Part shown: positions 1 to 12,100 of the stretch, piece after piece
Layout: every line of letters starts with the position of its first letter
Numbering within the stretch: position 1 is the stretch's first letter
Assembly (NCBI RefSeq): GCF_001540865.1
Contig: NC_033623.1
Location: forward strand, 2,427,067-2,491,066
Reading direction: 5' to 3'
Origin: Ananas comosus
Lineage: Eukaryota > Streptophyta > Magnoliopsida > Poales > Bromeliaceae
Length of the DNA: 64,000 bases
Made by a program: the position numbers and the translations under genes
The notes under the pieces: model-generated
What the model saw: only the letters and a program-made list of their open reading frames with translations
Database searches by the model: none
What the model was told of the DNA's origin: nothing

Positions 1-475
1 TGATGCGGTTTCCAAATCGATGATCGGTTCCGTTAGACTTAATCTACACTATTGAAAGTATTTGGAAACTAAATTTCATAATTTTTCGGCATCATTTACC
101 TATCAAACGAGTAGTCTAAAAATGAACGGCTGAAAATAAAAATCTCATAAAAAATGATGATAAAAGACTTAAATTTAAAATCAGAGGTACTAATCTTACT
201 CTAAATAGCGAAAAAAAATTTCTATAAAAATTTCATCAGATTTGGATTGTTTTACACCGTTAAATTCACAAACACATCACATCTATCATTAAAATTGTCA
301 ATTTTGAGACATTTTGATCACTAGCGCCAAATGATGCCGAAAAGTTATAAAATTTAATTTTCAAATACTTTTAATAGTATAGATCAAGTCTAACGAAACC
401 GATTGTAGATTTGAAAACCGCATCATTGAAAACAACTGGGTAGTATGGAGGCCTCCGTGCTACCTATAGTATACC
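1..475. mobile_element. MITE family A, copy 1 (left end cut by window)
   Basis: The two halves are inverted copies of each other. The left half starts with GATGCGGTTTCCAAATCGAT, and its complement lies near 395-425. Both halves hold the family core: a CGATCGGTTCCGTTAGAC-like stretch, then a run near AAACTAAATTTCATAATTTTT. Three more copies of this core lie at 563-1095, 13583-14108 and 25655-26195. There is no coding capacity, so it depends on a transposase encoded elsewhere. The superfamily is not clear because the extreme ends vary from copy to copy. The right end abuts a (TA)n tract. Confidence 0.75.
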
Positions 476-477
476 AA

Positions 478-480
<3 letters not shown>

Positions 481-525
<45 letters not shown>

Positions 526-530
526 AGGAG

Positions 531-561
<31 letters not shown>
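481..561. repeat. (TA)n then (GA)n microsatellite
   Basis: About 34 bp of TA dinucleotides run straight into about 45 bp of GA-rich repeat, between copies 1 and 2 of MITE family A. The same TA plus CT/GA pairing flanks the family copy inside ATG9. Confidence 0.9.
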
Positions 562-562
562 C

Positions 563-1090
563 TAGGGCTCCTATGCTTCGAAAATACGATGGGCCTCCGT
601 GCTTGTAAGTTGTTTTCAATGATGGGATGTCTAATTAGGCGATCAGTTCCTTAAACATGACCTATGTTATTGGAACTATCTAGAAACCAAATTTCATAAT
701 TTTTCAACTTCGTTTGCCTAGTGAACGAGTAGCCTCAAATGAACCGCTGAAAATAAAAATATCATAAAAAAAGTGATAAATGACTCAAATTTCAAATCGG
801 AAGTATTGTTCTTGCTATTGATGTTAAGTAGAATTTTCTATTAAAGTTTCATGTAATTTGGATACTTCTACACCGTTGAACTTAAAAACGTGCCACATCG
901 GCCGTTAAAATAGTCATTTTGAGACCTTTGATCGCTTGGTAAATGAAGTCGAAAAATTATAAAATTGGTTCTAGATAGTTCCAATAGTATAGATTATGCC
1001 TAACGGAGCGATCGTCGAATCGGATGTCGTATCATTAAAAACAACTTACAGCACGAAAATCTCCATACTTTGAAAGCACGGAGACCTACT

Positions 1091-1095
<5 letters not shown>
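563..1095. mobile_element. MITE family A, copy 2
   Basis: This copy has long imperfect inverted halves with the family core. The outer arms match each other: the left arm has CCTCCGTGCTTGTAAGTTG and the right arm has its counterpart CAACTTACAGCACG followed by GAAAGCACGGAGACC. These arm sequences are not shared with copies 3 and 4. The element lies between a GA tract and a (TA)n tract at 1097-1160. It has no coding potential. Confidence 0.75.
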
Positions 1096-1149
<54 letters not shown>

Positions 1150-1670
1150 ATATATATATACACTATAAAATTTTAAATTGTATTGTACTTTCTTTCTTAC
1201 TTAATTTTTATTAATTTCATATCATAACTTTCTTTTCTTTTTTTCCTCTCTTCGACAAATATGCATGCAACTTTCCTCTCTCTCCCTTACTTTAATTTTT
1301 AATTTAATGTTATCTTTTTTTTTTTTTTTTTTTCCTTTCATTTTTTTTTCCAAAACAAAAAAAGGATATTTGGAAAAAAAAAAAAAAATATTTAATTGTA
1401 AAATAATTTTAAACTTGAATTTAATAATTATATATTTTTTAAAATTTTAAATTTTTATTTTTCTACATTATGAGTAAAATATACTATATTTGAAAGTGCT
1501 CTCTCTCTAACTTTAATTTTTATGTAATTTCTCTTCTCTCTCTCCAAATAAGAGATATATATATAAATTATAATTTTTATTTGACTCTATTAAGTAACTT
1601 TATATAGTATATAGTATAATAATTGTGAACTTAAAAATCGCACCCACTATAAGCGCGGGTACATTGCTAG
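1096..1670 (+). mobile_element. AT-rich tract ending in a Helitron-like 3' terminus
   Basis: A TA microsatellite (1097-1160) and T/A homopolymer runs fill this stretch, and no gene is visible. It ends with AAGCGCGGGTACATTGCTAG followed by T. A short GC-rich hairpin-like element about 10 bp before a CTAG end, inserted before T, is the known form of plant Helitron 3' ends. The 5' end of such an element was not identified, so only the terminus is claimed. Confidence 0.5.
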
Positions 1671-1676
1671 TATCTA

Positions 1677-2210
1677 TCTATATACTAAAGCATTCTCCAA
1701 TAATTGACATATATCTCCTGCTGTATATTCGGTGCACCCGGTACACCGCAGATGCACCATAATACTATAAAAAAATATTATTTTATTTTAATATACAAAT
1801 ATCTAAATTTTATATTTTTTAATATATAGATATTTAAAGTACTAAAAAATATATTTAATTAATTAAATTTTATTTTAAAATTTTATTTTTGACATTTCAT
1901 AAACATACACTAGGGTGCAGGCAATAATTTTCAATAAAAATTCTATATACTAAAATGTGTGGAGCACTCTCCTATAGTTTATCCATGTACCTGGCTATAT
2001 ATTTGATTCATCCGGTACACAGCGAATGCACCACAATACTATAAAAAAATATTATTTTATTTTAATATATAAATATCTAAATTTTATATTTTTTAATATA
2101 TAGATATTTAAAGTACTAAAAAATAAATTTAGTTAATTAAATTTTATGTTAAAATTTTATTTTTGACATTTCATAAACATACACTAGGTGCATACAGAAG
2201 AGGAATTGTT
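1677..2210. repeat. Two tandem 265-bp units with Helitron-like TCTATATACTAA starts
   Basis: Unit 1 (1677-1941) and unit 2 (1942-2210) are direct copies. Both start TCTATATACTAAA, carry GGTGCACCCGGTACAC or a close variant, then an AT-rich run, and end near CATTTCATAAACATACACTAG. A partial third copy of the GGTGCACC part lies at about 2232-2330. The start resembles the TC plus AT-rich 5' terminus of plant Helitrons. No open reading frame of note. Confidence 0.6.
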
Positions 2211-2429
2211 TGTAAACATATGTCCATTATACTGGTGCACCCGATGCACCATGAATCCAATAAAAAATATATTTTTTTATTTTAGTGAATATATTTTAAA
2301 TTTATAAATATTAAAATATAGATATTTTAAATCTATAATAGTACAACGTTCTTCTAAAATAATATAATTTTATCTTAACAGTGCAATTCTATCTTTTTTT
2401 TTTTCTTTTCTAGTTCTTCTTCTTTATTC

Positions 2430-3243
2430 TATAGTTTTTTATTTTCAGTTTTTTTTTTTTGTTTTAAGTAAAGAAAAGTGCTTGATCAGAGATGCTCTCG
2501 TGCACCTCCACCCTCCTCGCCTCCGAACTCACCGAGGCCGCACTCTTCGGTGCTCTCTGGGATGCCGCGCTCGCAGCCGCCCCGCCCTCTTCTCCGGCGT
2601 CGTCGCGCTCTCCTCCGTCTGCACCTCGCTTGTCGCCTGCCTCAGGTGGGCGCGGTGGGTCGCGTCTCGCATGCCCCCTCCCTCGCCAGCGAGTTTTTTG
2701 ATGCCGAGAAGCGCTTCCTTTACGTCATTAGCAGTGGTGGTGAGGACGGCGGGTTTCCAGAAGTGGGTTTGGTGGGTGAAAAGTTTACTGCAGTGGAGAT
2801 GAATGTAGAGGTGGGTCGCGAAAGGCCACGGAGACGGTGGAGGAGATTTAGAGAGAAAATAAAGAGAATCGTGGCGCAGTCTCGGCGGGATCGGAGGCGA
2901 GGAGGGCGGGGGATGAGCGAGCGCGGGCGAGAGCACATGGGGCGAAGGCGAGGAAGGGTGTCCCAAAGGGTGGCGGCGAGCACGGTCTTGGAAGGGTCGA
3001 AGGCAATGAGGGCGGGTGGTGTGCGGACGCGGGTGAGAGCTCGGGGTGCACAAGGGAGGCGAGCCGCCTCCGCCTGTACCTCCGCCTCTCTCTTCGTAGA
3101 GAAAAAAAAAAGAATGAGAGAGAGAAAAAAATAAGGGCATTTTAGTTAATTTTTAAAAAATTCAATTCAAATCTATAAAATTGAAAAAACGGTTCAGTTT
3201 TGCAAAAGCTCAAAACTTGTAAATTTTTTATATAAACTGGCCT
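2430..3243 (+). mobile_element. Solitary arm of the GC-rich foldback element
   Basis: About 640 bp of GC-rich sequence (2478-3120) sits in AT-rich surroundings. Its right end (3170-3240, with CAAAACTTGTAAATTTTTTA) matches both ends of the foldback element at 28735-36107. An internal stretch translating to GGF.KWVWWV.SLLQWR is the counterpart of DGFVW.VENLLQW in the two arms there. Overlapping reading frames of up to 218 codons exist on both strands, but they look like a by-product of high GC. The GC-rich part may be a captured gene fragment, as in Pack-MULEs. No parent gene was recognised. Confidence 0.55.
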
Positions 3244-4359
3244 AAGAAATAAGGCAAACCATCCGCACTTTATCTTTTTTATTTTTCATTTTTTCATCGC
3301 GCCGCTGAAGCTTTGTTTTTGAGACGCTGGTGGTGGCGCGAGGGTTCCGGAGGCTGCCAAAAACAAATGGCCAGGAAGTACTTGCAGAAAAGGAGTGCAC
3401 ATGAGAAAGTAAATTTCCTTCTAACTTCATGTTTAGGATTTTTTTATGCACGGACTCATATTGTCGTTGATTTTTAGCATATTAATTCATACAATTCGAT
3501 ATAGACGGTGCAGATTAATTTTATTAAAATTCAGTTGCAGTATCAACCCCATACGTAGTGAATCCTAAACATGAGCATGCAACAACACGTATTTTTCTAA
3601 CTAAAAAGTTCAATACAATATTTAGATATTTAAAATATTTATATATTTTAAAATTATATTTAACTATGTCGATTTATGAAAAAAATATTTCACCATTGAA
3701 ATGAATTTGTACCCCTCTCTCTCTCTGTCCTGGAGCATATTTGTAACTTCCATCCAACTTGCATATAATTTTTTTTTATTTTTATTTTTATTTTTTTGCC
3801 TTAGTTTTTCATTTGTTGTGTATTGCCCGTAACAACAACTAGTAGATCCGATCTCGTACGCAAATGGAGTAAATTATATTGGAGATCCTTTACTTCTTAC
3901 CGAAGTTACAGTTTAGTCCCTGGGCTACTCGCTTTTCAATTTAAGACCTTAACATTTTAATTATCGTACTTAAGTCCTTAATCTTTTACCTAAAGTATTG
4001 GTTGAGGCCTTAATATTTTTATATTTAGATTTTTATTTACTTGTTATGATTGTATTGCGAATCAATCATCACTTCTTTTGTTTTCTAAAGAGAAAACGAT
4101 AAAATGATTTACCGCTTTTTAATTTTTATTAAAAAAATATTCAATCTTCGTCTTTTAGTTTTTGGAATGCGCTGAGTTCGACAAAATAGGATTATTTTGG
4201 CCAAATAAATACTTTAAAAAATTATGAGGTTTGAAAATTTATTACTTAAAAATCAAATAATTTTAATAATTTATAGTAGATACAAGGTGATTATGATGTA
4301 GTATATGGATCATACTTGTGCACCAGTTGCATGCAATAATTTGTCTACACCCTAGAATC
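3244..4359. other. Non-coding spacer
   Basis: AT-rich sequence with a short CT run at 3716-3726 and phrases seen in degenerate plant repeats. No gene, clear inverted repeat or RNA gene was found. Confidence 0.5.
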
Positions 4360-5160
4360 CCTCGGCTGAAAATTTATGGAGACCCCCTCAACTGTTGCCT
4401 AATTTGAACGAGAGGCCTCAACTTTTATTTTGCTTTTTAGTGCAACCCCTTTAACTTCTTTTTTTTTTTTAATGTGGTTACTATACTTAATTAAGTTAAA
4501 GAAATTTATTTAATGTAATGATTCTATTAGTCGTTATCCATTAATGAGTCTATTCTTATTTGGTTAAAAATAATTAATACTATTAAATTTGATAAAAATT
4601 ATTAACAATTTGAAAATATTTTAAAAACTTTTGACTAAAATTAGATAGTTCCAAATAATCAAAAGTTGGATAGGTGTCAATAAAAAAAGGAAAGGGTTTT
4701 ATTTTTGCTTTTAGCCCCCTCAGAAAATCTTTTTTTCACAAATAGCTCCATAAAATTTATATTGTAAGATTGGCCTTATTTCTGCAACGCAAGCGCCACG
4801 CGAACGCCACATGAGCGTGGCCGGTTAAGTTGAACGCAATGAGCCACTCACCCATATTTGGACACGGTGAATGATTCAATATGTTCTTTTAATATTTTAC
4901 TTAAACCGTATCCTTTTCACATTAAGTTAAATTGAAAACAGTGAACGATTCGCCGTGTCCAAACATGGTGACTAGTTCACCGTGTTCAACTTAAACTCTT
5001 GACCATATGACCCATCTTGTAAATATAAAGTTTATAGGACTATTTGTGAATTTTTTTTAAGCGGGCTAAAAGCCAAAAAAAAGTCTAAAAAATAATAACT
5101 GAGATAGTAATTTCAGAATAGCTTATAGTTGAGGGGTCTCTATACATTTTTATCTCGATC
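4360..5160. mobile_element. Inverted-repeat element with a hairpin MITE nested inside
   Basis: The left end (GGAGACCCCCTCAACT near 4379) and right end (AGTTGAGGGGTCTC near 5129) are inverted copies, so they bound an outer element. Inside, about 4690-5090, lies an old copy of the hairpin family seen at 20236-20641 and 43471-43819. It shares the starts near TTTTAGCCCCCT, the GCAAGCGCCACG block and the ACACGGTGAA palindromes. The inner copy has drifted and lost the long stem of the 43471 copy. Confidence 0.55.
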
Positions 5161-5425
5161 CTTTTTTGCTTTTCTGATTAGCACCTCCACAACTTTTAAA
5201 TTTTTTGAATCAAGTACTTTTAACTAAGTATTAAATTAAATTTTTCATCAAATTCGTTAATAATTTCAGAAAATTTATGGACTTTAATCACCTTTTAGTA
5301 AATAGATTTATTAATTTGATAAAATTTTTAATATAACTAAGTATAAAAATCTAAATATAAAAATAAAAAAAATTGAGAGGTCTCCGTAGCAGATGAAACA
5401 CGTATACATATCTCTATAGCGAATA

Positions 5426-6086
5426 TCGGGGTGCAAACGGGTCGGGTCGGTCGCATTCAGAGTCAATTTTTATCTTTTTTTTTGGTCCCCATGAATCGTT
5501 TTATTCGAGGCGGGTCCTTTTACCCTCTGCTCTATTTTCTTGATGGATTAGGGGGATGCGGGCCGGATTATTTTTTGAATTAATTTCATACAGATCCCTA
5601 TAAACATAAGAAATTATAAATATATCTCTACAAACTTCAACTTTTATATATTATTTATGTAAAAATTCTGATATTTTCAAATATGTCCATGTTGTTAGAA
5701 TTTATTAGAAAAAATTAGTTAACCAAAGATAAAATACTTAACCTTAGTTAGTTAATGAGGTAAATTGATCTTTTTCCTTCTCTTTAATTAATAGTTGGGA
5801 TTTTTGGAGGATTATATTTGTGATGCTAAAAAAGTCATTTTATTTATAAAATAAATAATATTTTAACAATAACAAATCGGAAGAATATACTTGAAAGCAT
5901 TAGGACTTTTATAGAAACAATATATAAAAATTAAATTTTTTAGGAATATATTTGTAATTCACTATATATGCAGGGACCTGTATGAAATTAATCCCTTTTT
6001 TTTTTATTTTTGGTCTCTGCTTACATCCTCATTTGGGGGCGGATCGGGATGGAAGATCCGACAACCTGGATCCATTTGTAGCCCTA
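5426..6086. mobile_element. Possible non-autonomous hAT element upstream of ATG9
   Basis: The left tip TCGGGGTGCAAACGGGTCGG and the right tip, which reads TAGGGCTACAAATGG on the minus strand, resemble the TAGGGATGCAAACGG tips of the hAT element at 30238. The target duplication is not clean: AGCGA occurs on both sides but is offset by two bases. The right end lies about 90 bp upstream of the CT-rich ATG9 leader. Confidence 0.35.
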
Positions 6087-6172
6087 ACAGCGAGAGTAGT
6101 CCGAACGCATCAATTAGCATATAGCCCAAAGGGTGAAGAAAAAGAAAAATTAAAAAAAAAAAGAAAAAAAAG

Positions 6173-6176
<4 letters not shown>

Positions 6177-6221
<45 letters not shown>

Positions 6222-6282
6222 GCAATCCAATCCCCCTCTCTTTCTCTCTCCCTCGCCCCAAAGAAACCCTCCTCCTTGGAGT

Positions 6283-6313
<31 letters not shown>

Positions 6314-6398
6314 TCCTCTTCTGGGTGATAGGATCTTCTTTAGGGTTTTTTTTTATGCTCCGATCGATCGCCGCCGCGTGAATACGCATGCTCTGCAG
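6177..6398 (+). promoter_or_regulatory. Likely ATG9 5' leader exon with CT tracts
   Basis: Two CT tracts (6177-6220 and 6284-6307) are followed by TAGGGTTT and a GC-rich patch. This is the usual look of a plant leader exon. CTCTGCAG at 6398 is followed by GTGATAATC, a plausible donor. A plausible acceptor, TTGACATTCAG at 9058, lies 57 bases before the ATG9 start codon. The exon limits are inferred, not proven. A short hypothetical frame over the CT tracts is not considered coding. Confidence 0.5.
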
Positions 6399-9058
6399 GT
6401 GATAATCAGATTGGTTTGTTGAAGCTATTTCCGATTTTTCGTTGGTAAATAGTTCTTTCTAGTACGTGAATTAGATGATGTTGGGTAGAGTTTAGAATTG
6501 ATTGTAAATTTCAGATTGTGCAAAATTTCGCTATTAGAACTCGTAGTTGCGAGTTAATTTGCAAGTAGTTGAATTGCGAATTGCTGATGTGCAACAAAGA
6601 GAACAAGAATGTGAAGTTAGGGTACTTGAATTATCTGTTTTTCTTCTTTTTTTTCTTGTTTTTATTATGTTTTATCTTTGTCGGAGACGGCTATATGTTC
6701 TTGGAAGCTAAGATTCATTCTTCCTTTCTGTATCATGCATGTCTACATATGTATAGTTTAAAAGTGGAATTAGATAGTGAGTCAAAGAACAAATTAGGGT
6801 TATCGTTTTGGTATATAGAACATAGTATTCGATCACAAGATGCAAATATTGAAGAAAAGAAGTTGCTTTGGAATTTTAAATTGGCCAACAAGAAAGCTTT
6901 TTTATTCTAGGAATCTAGGGATACATATCTGCAACTAAGATACAGCAATTGAGGTGTTCTTCCTATAAAGTTAGGGGCTTTCTTTTATTTCTACTCTTCT
7001 TGCACCTTCATGGTTCAGCAAATTGTCTTCCCTCAGTAACCAGGAGATAGAGTTTCGAGCAGATTGGGGATGTTATTAGAGGGATGGACTTAGAAGAGAC
7101 CATATATGCTTATGCTTATGATTAATGTGATATCGTACTTCTCTTTCTGATTGAGAGGGGCAGGTATAATGAATAGCGTTTTCGGAGATAAAATCAGAGT
7201 TGGTATGACTGGTCCTGCTGTGCACTGGCTATATGATAGTTTACATGATATGTTGTTGACGTAAAATTCTTGTGTATTGTAGCTCGTTACATAGCTACTT
7301 TCTGTATCATGGATCTAACTTTGTTGTTCTCAAAGGTTTGATAGCATGACTTGTGGTTGAAACTCAAATAATTCATCAATGAGGGGGTTTAAAGTATGTC
7401 ACTTGTGTATTTACACTTTTAGACAATATTGGCTTCTGAGAGGCCTTAGAGATCTCGTGTGATCATTTTCAGCATGATGGAAAGGTCTTAAAACTATGTT
7501 AGCTCTTGTGTAAGACTCGCATCTTAAATAATTATATCAAAATAAAAACTTCACACTGAGAGCTCTAGGCTGAGTTAGGACCTACTTAACTTCGTACATG
7601 TAAACTATTTCCCGTTCGCACTTAATGCGTAAATAATATCATGCTAAGGTTTCCATCCAAAGTTTTTTAAATTCGTTAGTGTTTGTTATTTAGGTGAATC
7701 ACTATAACTCTATAAGCAAGCAACCTAATTTGATCAAACTGACATGTTTGATAAACTGCATAGTGGACGACTAAACCAAACAAACTAATTTGATCAAACT
7801 GACATGTTTGATGAACTGCATAGTAAATGACTAAATTAGTTTAGTATAGGAAATCAAGATTTCGTGAAGGTTATTGATTATCATATAAACTCTGATTGCT
7901 TACTATTAGCAATATCTAAACTTTATTTTCCACACATCCTTTATTTTTCGTGAAGGTTATGGAGAGCTATTGTGCTTTGTTTTTTTGTTTTATTCTCATC
8001 TGATGCTTTATTCAAGCTCAAGTTGCTCTGCTTATAAATAATTATTGATGAAATTTTATGAAGGTTAGTTGAAAATGTGGTGACTTCAAAAGATCTGTGG
8101 GAACCTTTAGTTTATAGATTCCTGGCTCCTCTATTTTTTAGGCCACCTTTGTACATGGGCTAATTTGCAGATGGCTATAAACTACCATTTCACTGTGTAA
8201 TAGTTGGTTTTTGAACTCCTTAAATTCACTCAGTGTGATCTATTTCACCCCTAGAATCATGCACAAGGAGGTTATAAAATATATTGTTTCCCAACAATTA
8301 AAACATCCAAACTATGGATAAATAGCTTTTCTTTGAAAGATTTGAGAGTCACTGTGCAAGATTTAAGTCGAGCTCTTTGGATTGAAGTGTTGCATCTTCA
8401 GTTACTCTCCTTCAAGCATCAAAGGATTGGGGCATGACACTCTGTGGTTCCTCAAGTGGTTTCGTGCACTTGATGGCACATCCATGTGCTGCCCGCATGC
8501 TACTACGTTCCACCAGCACAATTTTGATTATTTAGTTATTCTTTATCACAAGGCAATTTTATACAAGTCGACTTCTAAATATAAGATTACAAGTTGGAAG
8601 CATCCCATCTTTGCTAATAGTGATTCCAATTACAATGATTAAAATGACAACATATATTAAATAGCGTACAAAAGGCAAAATCATTTTTTGATGTTTTTAT
8701 CAGTATGTAAACCTAGGGAAAGTCAATATGACACTTGAAGCTTGTTTTCTTTCAATTGTAAATTACAGCAGGCCTTTTACCTGCTAATATAGAAACTACA
8801 GAACCTTCTTTGCGAATGGATGTCAGTACAAGTTAACTTACTGGAACTTGTAGATTAAAGTCTGATTTTGACTGTTCATTTTTATTTCATATTGATGTTG
8901 TAGCAAAACTATCTACTGCGACATATTGTTGATCTTGTTGGGGAGCTTTAGACAAAAAAATAAAAATGCATCCTCTATTACTATATAATTGAAAACGCTG
9001 AAATGCACTTAATTGGTTTCCATCTAGCATCTAAAACAATGTTTTCTTTGACATTCAG
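6399..9058 (+). other. Probable ATG9 5'-UTR intron
   Basis: T-rich, non-coding sequence lies between the leader donor at 6399 and the acceptor at 9058. It holds one imperfect direct repeat at about 7723-7845, where TTTGATCAAACTGACATGTT occurs twice about 62 bp apart. Short open frames (6569-6910, 8382-8642) have no recognisable product. Long leader introns are common in plant housekeeping genes and can raise expression. Confidence 0.45.
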
Positions 9059-9114
9059 ATGATCAGGTTGTGGCATGGACTGGAGACCTTTAGCTGGTTT
9101 GAGATCTTGTGAAA

Positions 9115-12100
9115 ATGTCCTCTTCTCATAAGGGTGCATTATTTGCTCCCCTAAAATTTAAATGGCCGTGGAGAACTGAATCACCTCTGAATACTCAATT
9201 GCTTATTGATATTCCACCTGAGATAGAATTATCCGATTATCGAAAATTACCAAGCTCTGGCAGCGAGAGCCCATCTAGCCTTCTTAATGGTGAAGGTCTA
9301 AAGGCCAAGCCAATCACTGATTTAGATGTGTTCTTTGAAAGGCTTTATGATTACTATTGTGAAAAAGGTCTATGGTGCATCATAGTTAAGTGGATAGTAG
9401 AGATACTCTGTGTCATTTTCATGGTATGTTTTATTGGTTTTTTCTTATTAGTCCTTGATTGGAATGCTCTACGACATGCAAAGTGTGGGATAGATGCCGT
9501 TGAGGCAGGAGAAAAGCCTTGTGATCTGGCAAAGTTCATTAAGAAGCAACCATTAGTTCCCTTCACGTTTCCCAAAATGGTTATTGTGGGATGTATGGTT
9601 ATATTGACATTATATGGGTTTCTCAACTTTCTCAAGTTCTTTGTACAGTTACAGAATACAGTGCAAATTCGCCGATTCTATCATAACTGGTAATGCTTCT
9701 TTTCTACTGTTGATACATGAATGGCTATTCCTTTTCAAATTGTTAAGGACTATTATTAATTTAGAGCCACTGCTTTCTTTTCCCTCTCTTGCACAGTCTA
9801 CATGTTACAGATCGTGAGATACAGATGACGGCCTGGCCAAAAATTCTGGAGAAGGTTGTTCGACTACAAAGGTCACAACAACTTTGTGTTGTCAAGGATC
9901 TATCTGAACATGATGTGGTAATGCGGATAATGCGCAAGGAAAACTATTTAATTGGTATGCTTAATAAAGGAATCCTCTCCTTTCCGATTTCTTGGTGGGT
10001 CCCAGGAGCTGGTCCAGCTGTCAATTCCCGCATAAATGGAAGGAAAAATCATTTGATACTCCCAAAGACTCTCGAATGGACATTAAATTGGTGCATATTC
10101 CAAAGCATGTTTGACAGGTAGGAATATACTTTTGAACATCTAGTTTCACTTTCACATTCACTAGGTTTAGTGCCTCTTTTTTGTCTGGAGCTTCTCTAGA
10201 AGTGTTGTGTGATTAAATTTAGGTTTAGTGCCTCTTTGTTGTCTGGAGCTTCTCTAGAAGTGTTGTGTGATTAAATTATTAGAAAAGGCACTAACATGCC
10301 GCCTATCAAAATGGCCCCAACAACTTCATACTGCTGTAAAAGTAGAAATTTTCAGTTAGAGCTTTTGCTTTTGAGGCCTAGAAACTCATTGCAACTTACT
10401 AGTGCAGCAGAAGCTTGAGTTTTTCCTTGCCAAACATTTTAATGCTACTTCTCTGTGTAGAGAATCTACTCTTGTAGCCAGGCCAAATTGGGAGATAGTC
10501 ATTGTGCATGCTGATTTGCCATTTCTATAGTGCTCTTTATTTCTTTCAACTTCATCAGTGTGAGTTTCGCTGTTGTTATGTTAGTGTGGACTTGTAGAAT
10601 TGATGTGAACATTTGATGATGTATGCTTGTGTTGTGCTTAGCTAGTTTGGTAGAAGTATTTGTTCTACTTGATGCGAAAGTTGGTTTTCTGACATCCCCT
10701 ATGGGTTCAGAACCAAAAATAACACGAGGTTTTGTTGTACCAATTAAAATCTGTTCAGAACAAAAAATTGTAAACCGGTATTGTTGACCATATCCAAAGA
10801 GCCAAACAACATATCAACCTTGCCTTGATCAAGAGAACGGAAGAAAAGGTTTCATGTAACTTATCACTCCTAATTGGAATTGAGAGGCTCTAAAATAGCC
10901 ATTAGTTGTAGGCTGCTGCTGCTGCTAACTTCTTGTATGTCGATGATGCTTTTTAGAATATCTAGTTCTAACTAGCATACATAGATATCTAGTACAATAC
11001 TGAGCTAGAATGCTTTCGGAAGCACACACTCCTTGGTGCTTCCACTTTTTTGAACTATACATCAGCTTTAAGAGCTGTGCTTCTTGGCTCTGCTTTTGAG
11101 ATCTCTGCTCACAGGCTTCAAAATGTGCAGCCGATGAAGCACATCAATCGCTAATTTCTAGATAGCGGCAGGATCTCGAACCAATCAGAATGCTCCAAAA
11201 ATGGCAACATCAGCATGTTGCATCCAAAGCATTCTAACTCGGCTACTTCCTTGTTCTCTATATTAAGAGCTTGCTCTCATAAAAGTGATCGTTTGATTCT
11301 CATGTTTGATCATGGATTCGAATATTTTTTGTAACCTTATCAGCATTAAGTTCATGCCAAAGAAAGATTAGTAAGCTATTAGTATAAAAAATATCGTGAA
11401 TCATGAAGAAGTAAAATTCATCATGATGGTGTCACATGTTTGGACTGAATTACTTGTTACTCTGACTTAATAGTTGATTAGTACTTTGTCACCTTATTTG
11501 TCTGTAGTAATATCAATGGTTTCTTTATATGTTCTTTGGTTTCTTGTTCTAATGCACAAAAGTTTCCTTACGTCATAAATTTTAAACTTGAAACATGAAA
11601 TTTAAATACTTGGCTTTACTACTGCTGCATTTAAGAATGCAATCATCCCTTTTTGTCTTTTACATCAATCACTTTCCAGTTATCTTTTGGATGAGAGCTC
11701 GGTCCTTATTCTATGTCCTCTTGGACAAATTGTGATAGTATTTTTTTTTCTTGTGCAGAAAATTCTGTGTTCGGAAGGATTTCCTCACAAACCCATCTTT
11801 ACTTAGAAATAGGCTTGTGTTCCTTGGAGTAGGGATGCTCCTCATATCACCATGTCTTGTTATATTCATGCTGGTATATCTATTCCTAAGTTATGCTGAA
11901 CAATTTTACAATCACCCAAGCACTGCGTCATCTCGAAGGTGGTCAAACTTGTCAAAATGGATCTTGAGGGAGTTCAATGAGGTGCTTATCTGAAGATTAA
12001 CTTCATTTACTCTGTGATTGCTTCATATCTTATTTTACTATTTCTTTAGAGATGATTAAATCTCTGTAGGCTGTGGTGTGCTGTGTTTTAATGAAAGTGT

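Noticed and set aside
2478..3140. Overlapping open frames of up to 218 codons on both strands
   Set aside because: They arise from high GC in a repeated foldback arm, code for low-complexity Arg/Pro/Ser stretches and have no recognised domain.
5982..6422. 146-codon frame over the CT tracts upstream of ATG9
   Set aside because: Mostly Ser-Leu repeats from CT dinucleotides; it fits a leader exon better than a protein.
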